Shown here in pieces: positions 35,304 to 41,685 of a DNA stretch of 62,881 nt. Position 1 is the stretch's first letter. Each line of letters opens with the position of its first letter. This DNA comes from JAGXLC01 sp046545815. Its GTDB lineage: Bacteria; Bacteroidota; Bacteroidia; Bacteroidales; UBA12077. The stretch is taken from the NCBI GenBank assembly GCA_046545815.1, contig JBKGZA010000002.1, positions 1 to 62,881 on the forward strand. Reading direction: 5' to 3'. The notes under the pieces were generated by a model that saw only the letters and a program-made list of their open reading frames with translations, had not been told where the DNA came from and searched no databases. Position numbers and translations under genes: made by a program.

Positions 35304-35556
35304 GATATTTCCAACATAACCCCTCCTGTTTTAAACATTACAATCGATATACCCGATATCAAAACATATATACAAGACATCTCCGGCCATACACTATCCC
35401 TCTAATGTGATATACGAAACATCCCACATGATATCTCAGATATCAAAGTCGATACTCCGGATATCATTTCTCATATTACAACATATCCCTGTTGATATAC
35501 AGAATATACTCCCGGATATACCAAACATCTTCTTTCATATCTGGCATAAAATTTCA
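35304..35556. repeat. 21-bp-period intergenic array, about 12 units with GATATAC/AYATC cores
   Basis: Units start at 35304, 35325, 35346, 35367, 35388, 35409, 35430, 35451, 35472, 35494, 35515 and 35536 (one 22-bp step). The clearest read GATATAC at positions 1-7 and AYATC at positions 11-15, for example at 35346, 35409, 35430, 35451 and 35515. So there is also an internal half period of about 10.5 bp. Spacer bases vary freely. It fades after 35556. The core differs from the array at 17.1 kb but the period is the same. The rest of the 614-bp gap 35198-35811 holds no gene; short frames through the array are heptad repeats and are rejected. Confidence 0.85.
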
Positions 35557-35701
35557 TCTCCCGGTGAGCTTTCTTCATATGCTAAAGATTTATGGCAATA
35601 TATTGCTTATCATTTTTCTGTTCCGAATATCATCCTGGTTAATAAGGTGCCTGCCCGTCAGAGATAACCGTGAATCATTACAGTAGTTTTCCTGGATAAT
35701 G

Positions 35702-35723
35702 TCTAAAAAAGCACTTTTTTAGA
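35702..35723. terminator. AT-rich perfect hairpin
   Basis: TCTAAAAAA and TTTTTTAGA (9-bp arms) around the loop GCAC, 89 bp before the metal-receptor-like gene. It could be a weak terminator in either direction or an operator; there is no GC-rich stem. Confidence 0.4.
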
Positions 35724-35811
35724 TATATCTCCAATCACAAACTTTATTGCGTATTTTTTAGTCCAAAATGATCGCTATTTTCGACATTTATTAACAACTT
35801 TGCCTCCAACT

Positions 35812-36588
35812 ATGGAAGTTACTGATCAGCTTTACAGAAACGTAAACATACCGGATGCCCCGCAGAGGATCATCTCGCTGGCTCCGCCGATTACAGAGTT
35901 GTTGATGGACCTGGGGCTGGAAGAATATCTTAAGGGCCGGACCCGCTTTTGCATTCATCCTGAAGGGCAAATAAATAAAGTGCCTGTTATAGGTGGTGTG
36001 ATGGGATTGAATTTCCATGAAATAGAAAAGATCAAACCCGATCTTATTCTTGCTTCAAAGGAGGAAAACGCCAGAGGAGAGATCAGGGAACTGGGAAAGG
36101 AATTCCCGGTATGGGTCAGCGATGTGCACAATCTGAAAGATGCTCTTTCCATGATTCAATCCATCGGCTCGATATGCAACCGGAATGAAAAAGCCCTTAC
36201 GCTGAGCCAACAGATAGAAGAGGCATTCAATACACTGGATCATATCCCGGAAAATGTTGTAAAAGCGGCTTATCTGATCTGGAAAAATCCTCTTTACACA
36301 ATAAACCGAGACACCTTTGCTCATGATATGCTGAAAAGATGTGGTATAGAAAATGTTTTCGCCGACAAACAGGAGCCCTATCCGATTATCAGTGAAAAAG
36401 AAATCCGCAATAAAAAGCCCGATTATATCTTTCTGCCCTCTGAACCCTACAATTTCAAAGAAATTGATTTTAATGCGTTTAAAAAAACTTTTCTCCAGAT
36501 GGAAATTAAAAGGGTAGAGGGTGAATATTTTACCTGGTACGGATCGCGTTTATTAAGCGCTCCTTATTATTTCAAACAATTGTTTTAA
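35812..36588 (+). CDS. BtuF/TroA-type helical-backbone receptor protein without a signal peptide
   Basis: A 258-residue protein like the substrate-binding proteins of B12, haem or iron-siderophore ABC transporters: APQRIISLAPPITELLMDLGLEEYLKGRT at the N-terminus, VIGGVMGLNFHEIEKIKPDLIL, and a C-terminal lobe ending in SAPYYFKQLF. Unlike transported family members it starts directly at the first lobe, with no signal peptide or lipobox from the ATG at 35812 (a TTG at 35800 adds four residues). No permease or ATPase gene is adjacent. It may act in the cytoplasm, or the real start may lie elsewhere. Confidence 0.82.
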   Translation: MEVTDQLYRNVNIPDAPQRIISLAPPITELLMDLGLEEYLKGRTRFCIHPEGQINKVPVIGGVMGLNFHEIEKIKPDLILASKEENARGEIRELGKEFPVWVSDVHNLKDALSMIQSIGSICNRNEKALTLSQQIEEAFNTLDHIPENVVKAAYLIWKNPLYTINRDTFAHDMLKRCGIENVFADKQEPYPIISEKEIRNKKPDYIFLPSEPYNFKEIDFNAFKKTFLQMEIKRVEGEYFTWYGSRLLSAPYYFKQLF

Positions 36589-36621
36589 GTTTGTTACATT
36601 AAATGCTCAAAATTCTGTATA

Positions 36622-37092
36622 ATGAAAAAAGCTGTCTTTCCCGGATCATTTGATCCTTTCACCATAGGGCACGAATCCATCGTGAGAAGGGCCCTTTCTC
36701 TGTTTGATGAAATCATCATTTCCGTAGGATACAATGTCAACAAAAAGGGATATTTTACGTTGGAAGACAGAAAGAGATGGATCGCCAATGTTTTTCACGA
36801 TGAACCCCGGGTTAAGGTGGACCATTTTGAAGGTTTGACCATTGAATATTGTAAAAAGGTAGAGGCAAATTATTTGCTGAGGGGTCTGAGGACAGCAGCG
36901 GATTTTGAGTACGAAAGAGCCATTGCCCAAGTCAATAAAGCCATGTATGAAGGAATCGAAACCGTGTTTCTCCTGACCATGCCTGAACATACGCCGGTAA
37001 ATTCTACCATTGTCAGGGACATTATCAGAAACGGCGGCGACGCCAGTAAATTTTTACCCAAAGGTATGAATATCTATGATCGTACAAAATAA
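36622..37092 (+). CDS. coaD: phosphopantetheine adenylyltransferase
   Basis: Adds AMP to 4'-phosphopantetheine, the fourth step of coenzyme A synthesis. The 156-residue protein begins KKAVFPGSFDPFTIGHESIV (nucleotidyltransferase H-x-G-H-like T-I-G-H motif), has YLLRGLRTAADFEYE and the C-terminal NSTIVRDIIRNGGDAS. It is 33 bp after the receptor-like gene and just before the thioredoxin-fold gene. Confidence 0.95.
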   Translation: MKKAVFPGSFDPFTIGHESIVRRALSLFDEIIISVGYNVNKKGYFTLEDRKRWIANVFHDEPRVKVDHFEGLTIEYCKKVEANYLLRGLRTAADFEYERAIAQVNKAMYEGIETVFLLTMPEHTPVNSTIVRDIIRNGGDASKFLPKGMNIYDRTK

Positions 37093-37099
37093 TTGCCTG

Positions 37100-38494
37100 A
37101 TGATTAAATTTATATTGTTCCTCTCTTTTTTCCTGGCCACGTTTGCTTCGGGAGCCGAAGAAGTTCAACTGGAGGGTAAATCACCCATGTACGCCGGGGA
37201 AAAAATTACTTTTTACACCCATTCCGATTATATTACCAAAGACACTATACATCTGGGATCCACTCAGGTATCGGATGATGGTGCTTTTAGCTGCATCTTT
37301 GAGCTGGAGCAAGAAAGAAAAATATTTGTCAACCTGGGTGTGTATAAAGGGTATTTCTTCGCCGCACCCGGAGAAAACTATACACTGGCCCTTCCTGATA
37401 AAAAAGAAAAAAACAGAGCCCAGCAATTGAATCCCTATTTAAAAGGAATACCTATCCATATCGGGGTAATAAACAGCGAAAAAAACGAACTGAATTACCT
37501 TATAAACAGCTTCACCGAAGTGTACGATAAAATCGTGAATAAAAATGCAAACAACGTTAGAAACCTCTCCAAAATAAAGGATTCTATATACACCATGCTG
37601 GATACTTCTGTTCAATCAGGCAACCGCTTTTTTCAGGATTATAAAAATTATACACTGGGTGAGCTCAAATTGTCATTGGGGTATTCTACTTCCGAAATAA
37701 AAAATCAGCTACTGGACGATCAAAAAGTTTTATACCACAATCCGGCCTATATGGATTTTATATCCACCCTTTACTCCAGCCATTTCAAGGAGTTGTTTTC
37801 AAGGTACGGAGATGAAGTATATCGCGTTGTCAATCGGTTAAAGAGCTACTCCAAACTTGACTCACTGGTTTCCAGAGATTCCCTGCTGAAAGACAATCCC
37901 CGGCTCAAGGAGTTGGTGCTTCTAAAGGGCCTGTATGATGCGTATTACGATAAACCATTTTCGAAGCAGGCCGTCAGACAAATTCTCGATTCAGCGCAGC
38001 AACACATCAGGCATTCGGAGAATCGTCTTATCGCCCGGAACATCAAAGAAAAAAACAAAACCCTTTCCCCGGGAGATCAGGCACCTGAGTTCTGCCTTTA
38101 CGATGCCGACAGCAACAGGGTATGCCTGGAAGATTTAGAGGGAGATTATGTGTATCTGGGTTTCTGTAATTCGATGAATTATAGCTGCATCCGCCATTAT
38201 AACATATTGGAAAATCTGTATAAAAAGCACGAGAAGCATTTCAACGTTGTAATTATTTCGAGCCGGGAAAGCTTCAGAGAAATGAAACGTTTTGTACAAA
38301 ATAAAGGCTATTCATGGAAATTTCTTCACCTTGGGAAGAACACAGAACTGTTGAATGAATATCAGATAAAAAATATGCCTGCTTATTTTTTCATTGATCC
38401 TAAGGGAACACTCAGGTTATCACCGGCACCTCCTCCTTCAGAGTCGATAGAAAAAAAGATATACGAGGTCATGAAAAAAGACGGAGCATTATAA
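37100..38494 (+). CDS. secreted thioredoxin-fold (TlpA-like) protein lacking a CxxC motif
   Basis: From MIKFILFLSFF (37100) the protein is 464 residues with a signal peptide ending FASGA. Residues 20-320 are an unannotated N-terminal region like that in Bacteroidota TlpA-type proteins, and residues 325-464 are a thioredoxin fold (PGDQAPEFCLYDADSN, YVYLGFC, YQIKNMPAYFFIDPKGTL). The usual CxxC is replaced by C-x6-C (CNSMNYSC), so normal disulfide exchange is doubtful. The alternative start at 37076 overlaps coaD by 17 bp and spoils the signal peptide. Confidence 0.8.
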   Translation: MIKFILFLSFFLATFASGAEEVQLEGKSPMYAGEKITFYTHSDYITKDTIHLGSTQVSDDGAFSCIFELEQERKIFVNLGVYKGYFFAAPGENYTLALPDKKEKNRAQQLNPYLKGIPIHIGVINSEKNELNYLINSFTEVYDKIVNKNANNVRNLSKIKDSIYTMLDTSVQSGNRFFQDYKNYTLGELKLSLGYSTSEIKNQLLDDQKVLYHNPAYMDFISTLYSSHFKELFSRYGDEVYRVVNRLKSYSKLDSLVSRDSLLKDNPRLKELVLLKGLYDAYYDKPFSKQAVRQILDSAQQHIRHSENRLIARNIKEKNKTLSPGDQAPEFCLYDADSNRVCLEDLEGDYVYLGFCNSMNYSCIRHYNILENLYKKHEKHFNVVIISSRESFREMKRFVQNKGYSWKFLHLGKNTELLNEYQIKNMPAYFFIDPKGTLRLSPAPPPSESIEKKIYEVMKKDGAL

Positions 38495-38542
38495 TGATTG
38501 AATGTGAGAATAATTGAAGGTTTAAAGTTTAAATGGTCAAAA

Positions 38543-39160
38543 TTAATATAAAAGCTTACCTGCTTTAAGCACATCAATGATAGAAAGGAAGGTATTTTCA
38601 TTAACGATGTTCATTTCTTCGGGATTCAGCCATTTTGCTTCGGTAATCTCTTCTTGTGGCTGGGGTGTTAAGGCTTGCTTTTGAGTACTTTTCATAAGGT
38701 ACCAGTAAGTTTTTTTCAGTATCATCACTCCCTCCAGTGTATAGGAATGATAAGTGATATGTAATAAATCTTCCAATTCCGGTGCATCAATTCCACACTC
38801 TTCCTTTACCTCCCTTATTGCGCAGTTTTCCGGACACTCCTCCGCTTCTTTTTTGCCTTTGGGAAGATCCCATTTGCCACGTCTTTTGATTACAAGCACC
38901 TGTCCCTTCTCATTGAAAACCAGACCCCCGGCTGCCTCCAACACCCTGAAAAAGGACTGAAAATCATGAAAAGCCTTATCTACATCATGATGGGCAATAA
39001 ACACATTTTTTATCTCCTGGACATTCCTGAAAAGTTCAAGCACATAAGCAAGCTGAATCTCATTAAGATATCTGATAAAAAGCCCGTTATATCGTTCATA
39101 ATAGTCATCAAACTGATCTATAAAATAAATTGTGCGATTGTCGAAAAAAACTTTATACAT
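38543..39160 (-). CDS. NUDIX hydrolase with an N-terminal extension
   Basis: A 205-residue pyrophosphohydrolase. The NUDIX box is complete: G-x5-E-x7-REVKEECGI in the stretch after PKGKK (residues 105-130). Residues 1-70 form an extra N-terminal domain. It is related to Bacteroidota proteins of unproven substrate. The start MYKVFFDN (39160) is only 7 bp from the divergent pyrE start, so its promoter must overlap pyrE; a Met at 39196 would run into the pyrE coding sequence. Confidence 0.88.
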   Translation of the reverse strand: MYKVFFDNRTIYFIDQFDDYYERYNGLFIRYLNEIQLAYVLELFRNVQEIKNVFIAHHDVDKAFHDFQSFFRVLEAAGGLVFNEKGQVLVIKRRGKWDLPKGKKEAEECPENCAIREVKEECGIDAPELEDLLHITYHSYTLEGVMILKKTYWYLMKSTQKQALTPQPQEEITEAKWLNPEEMNIVNENTFLSIIDVLKAGKLLY

Positions 39161-39163
39161 TTG
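39156..39163 (+). promoter_or_regulatory. -7 box TACATTTG directly before pyrE
   Basis: An exact TAnnTTTG match ending 4 nt before the pyrE ATG at 39168. Transcription would then begin at or next to the start codon, giving a leaderless or near-leaderless mRNA. The box also covers the NUDIX start codon. Candidate -33 elements TTG lie at 39130 and 39138. Tentative. Confidence 0.4.
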
Positions 39164-39167
39164 CCCT

Positions 39168-39800
39168 ATGGAATATTTTGAAAAAGAAATAGCCAAGCAT
39201 CTTTTACAAATAAACGCAATAAAATTTAATCCGGCAAATCCTTACCGATGGAGTTCAGGATGGAAATCACCCATTTACTGTGATAACAGGAAATCCCTTT
39301 CCTATCCCCATACCAGAGATTTAATAAAAAACGGTTTTATCAGACTGATAAAACAATATTATGGAAAACCGGAAGTTATTGCAGGAGTAGCCACCGGTGC
39401 TATAGCCATTGGTGCCATTACGGCCGATGCGCTGAATTTGCCATTCGTGTATGTACGTTCCGGCCCGAAAAGCCATGGGCTGGAAAACAGGATAGAAGGT
39501 GATCTGGAAAAAGGCCAAAAAATTGTGGTTATTGAAGACCTGATATCAACCGGAAAAAGCAGCCTTAATGCCGTAGATGCATTAAGAAACAGCGGGGCCA
39601 GTGTACTTGGAATGGGTGCCATTTTTTCCTATAATTTTGAACTGGCAAAACAAAATTTCGAAAAAAATAATTGTCCTTTATATACGCTTTCTAATTATCA
39701 TACGCTTATAGAGATGGCTATAAGCAAAGGCTACCTGAAAAAAGAGCACCAGGAGCAACTGGAGGAATGGCGAAACAATCCTTCTGAGTGGGAACAATAA
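39168..39800 (+). CDS. pyrE: orotate phosphoribosyltransferase
   Basis: Transfers phosphoribose from PRPP to orotate in pyrimidine synthesis. From MEYFEKEIAK (39168) it has 210 residues, with WSSGWKSPIYCDNRK, GVATGAIAIGA, YVRSGPKSHG and the PRPP-binding VVIEDLISTGKSS. The upstream 12 residues of the open frame are not family-like. It is divergent from the NUDIX gene and followed after 13 bp by the SRPBCC gene. Confidence 0.94.
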   Translation: MEYFEKEIAKHLLQINAIKFNPANPYRWSSGWKSPIYCDNRKSLSYPHTRDLIKNGFIRLIKQYYGKPEVIAGVATGAIAIGAITADALNLPFVYVRSGPKSHGLENRIEGDLEKGQKIVVIEDLISTGKSSLNAVDALRNSGASVLGMGAIFSYNFELAKQNFEKNNCPLYTLSNYHTLIEMAISKGYLKKEHQEQLEEWRNNPSEWEQ

Positions 39801-39813
39801 AAATCACTGCATT

Positions 39814-40233
39814 ATGTCAAAAGTTACCAGTAAAATCGGAAAAATATACAGAAACGATGATGAAATTTATAATTTCCTTTCCGATTTCAGAAATCTGGAT
39901 TATCTGGTTCCCTCCGATAAAATCACAAACTGGCAGTCGGATGAAGACCGCTGCCGGTTCAGTATTGCAGGCATCGGGGCAACCGGAATGCGGATTGTTG
40001 AAAAGCAGCCTTACAAACTGATCAAATTGGGTAGTTATAAGGAAAGCCCTGTAAGTTTTAATATATGGATACAACTTAAAAAGTTAGAGGAAGGGGACAC
40101 CCGTATCAGACTGACCGGAGAAGCTTACATGAACCGGATTATGAATAAAATGGTTCAAAATTATCTTAAAAAAGGACTGGATGGGGCAGTTGACAAATTG
40201 GCAGACTTTTTTAACAACAAAAAAGATTTATAA
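39814..40233 (+). CDS. SRPBCC (START-like) family protein
   Basis: A 139-residue single-domain protein with the alternating strand pattern of the SRPBCC/polyketide cyclase fold: an N-terminal strand and helix (YNFLSDFRNLDYLVPSDKI), central strands and a long C-terminal helix (MVQNYLKKGLDGAVDKLADF). Such proteins bind hydrophobic ligands in a cavity; no ligand can be named. It follows pyrE by 13 bp and its stop overlaps the convergent birA stop by 6 bp. Confidence 0.75.
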   Translation: MSKVTSKIGKIYRNDDEIYNFLSDFRNLDYLVPSDKITNWQSDEDRCRFSIAGIGATGMRIVEKQPYKLIKLGSYKESPVSFNIWIQLKKLEEGDTRIRLTGEAYMNRIMNKMVQNYLKKGLDGAVDKLADFFNNKKDL

Positions 40234-40977
40234 TAAAAACTCTACTTCCTTAAAATTATATTCCAATGTTTTGCCGGTTTGGTTTTCGAGGATAAGTTGC
40301 CCGTAATCAGATACGCCAATGATTTTTGCTTTAAATTGCCCTTTGCTGTTCTGGTACCAGACCATTTGATTCAACCTGAACAATCTTTCATGGTAATCTT
40401 TCTGTATCTTGTCCACCATGCCTCTCGCCAACATCTGATAACGTTTTTCAAGGAGATCAGCCAGTTTTTTCAATTCTCTCCTTAAAACCAGCTTCTTTTC
40501 AATCATCTGATTCAATGAAACCGGATTGGGTATATCATTGGGGAATTTTTCCTGGTTTATATTAATGCCGATCCCAACAATAGAAGTTTTCACCGAGGAA
40601 CCCACAAGGTCATTTTCTATCAAAATCCCCGCGATTTTTCTGTCATCAACATAGATATCATTCGGCCATTTGATGCTCACATCGGAAACATAAGTGCACA
40701 GATAATCACTAATCCCAAGGCTTATGGCTTTGGAAATCAAAAATTGGGTGTTTGCTGAAATAAAATCCGGATGCAATATGATACTAAAAAGTAGATTTTT
40801 CCCTCTTTTACTGTGCCAGGTATTGCTGCCGTATCCCCTTCCTTTTCTTTGTTCGCCGGAAACAATTATTGTGCCTTCATCAGGGGGATCCCCGGAAAGA
40901 AGCGCTCTGGCATAGTCATTGGTACTATCCACCGAAAGCAGAGAAATGAAATTATTTCCTATAATCTTCGTTTTCAT
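40228..40977 (-). CDS. birA: biotin--[acetyl-CoA-carboxylase] ligase
   Basis: Attaches biotin to the carrier lysine of carboxylases. The 249-residue protein has no N-terminal DNA-binding domain, so it is a catalytic-only type. Seen: SVDSTNDYARAL, the biotinyl-AMP loop GEQRKGRGYGSNTWHS, IKWPNDIYVDDRKIAGILIE and VGIGININ. It is divergent from rsfS across a 303-bp stretch. Confidence 0.93.
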   Translation of the reverse strand: MKTKIIGNNFISLLSVDSTNDYARALLSGDPPDEGTIIVSGEQRKGRGYGSNTWHSKRGKNLLFSIILHPDFISANTQFLISKAISLGISDYLCTYVSDVSIKWPNDIYVDDRKIAGILIENDLVGSSVKTSIVGIGININQEKFPNDIPNPVSLNQMIEKKLVLRRELKKLADLLEKRYQMLARGMVDKIQKDYHERLFRLNQMVWYQNSKGQFKAKIIGVSDYGQLILENQTGKTLEYNFKEVEFLL

Positions 40978-41280
40978 AATGATTCTTCAATAGAATGAAA
41001 CCCCACAAAAGTAAATATTTTCATTACACAAAATAAATTCCGACAATTTTTCATTATAACTGTTAGGGAATGAAATTTGTGTTTTTAATGATTTTAAAGA
41101 AAATCCTGAATTTAAACCGGAAACCAGTTTGAGTATCCTAAAATAAAGGAAAGTGACAAGCTTTATAAAAATACAACGAAAATGGTGGGGTCCAATTTTA
41201 CAATTCAGGGATAAAAGATTCATCTTTGGAACAGACCAATAAGATTCATAAAAATTTAATTAATTTTGCATAAAAATTTA
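40978..41280. other. divergent intergenic region birA-rsfS
   Basis: A 303-bp AT-rich stretch without a gene. Apart from the -7-like box before rsfS at 41261, no repeats, hairpins or RNA elements were recognised. Confidence 0.5.
41261..41268 (+). promoter_or_regulatory. -7 box TAATTTTG upstream of rsfS
   Basis: An exact TAnnTTTG match, 12 nt before the rsfS ATG at 41281, implying a very short 5' leader for the rsfS-ftsH-cdsA-psd unit. No clear -33 TTTG is seen. Tentative. Confidence 0.35.
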
Positions 41281-41661
41281 ATGAAAATCTCTAAACAAGA
41301 AGAAATTATAACTGAAGAATTACTGGAGACAATCATAAAGGGAATACAGGACAAAAAAGGAAAAGAAATTGTAAGTTTAAATATTAGCAAAATAGAAAAC
41401 TCTATCTGTGATTATTTTGTTATATGTCATGGAACATCATCCAGACATGTTGATGCAATTACGGATTCTATCGAACAGAAAGTAAAAAAAGAACTGAATG
41501 AAAAGCCATATCATAAAGAAGGGTTAGAAAATCTCACCTGGGTTCTTATTGACTATGCAAGCATCATCATTCATGTTTTCCAAAAAGAATCCAGGGATTT
41601 TTATAACCTGGAAGATTTGTGGGCCGATGCTCCCATGGATAAATATCAGGATGTACAATAA
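41281..41661 (+). CDS. rsfS: ribosome silencing factor RsfS
   Basis: Binds uL14 on the large subunit and blocks subunit joining in starvation. The 126-residue protein contains the family core SICDYFVICHGTSSRHVDAI, then KEGLENLTWVLIDYASIIIHVF and DLWADAP. I start at ATG 41281; a TTG at 41266 would add five residues. It leads the rsfS-ftsH-cdsA-psd unit, an order common in Bacteroidota. Confidence 0.93.
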   Translation: MKISKQEEIITEELLETIIKGIQDKKGKEIVSLNISKIENSICDYFVICHGTSSRHVDAITDSIEQKVKKELNEKPYHKEGLENLTWVLIDYASIIIHVFQKESRDFYNLEDLWADAPMDKYQDVQ

Positions 41662-41670
41662 ATTAATAAC

Positions 41671-41676
41671 GGAGGT
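41671..41676 (+). promoter_or_regulatory. unusually strong Shine-Dalgarno (GGAGGT) before ftsH
   Basis: GGAGGT lies 9 nt before the ftsH ATG, a near-perfect complement of the 16S tail. Bacteroidota seldom use such sites and most genes here have none, so this one stands out and fixes the start at 41686. Confidence 0.7.
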
Positions 41677-41685
41677 ATATCAGTA

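Noticed and set aside
35407..35667. Plus-strand frames of 86 and 64 residues through the second array
   Set aside because: Same effect of a 21-bp repeat; the peptide is only the translated repeat (DIxxI pattern) and runs on past the array into unrelated DNA.
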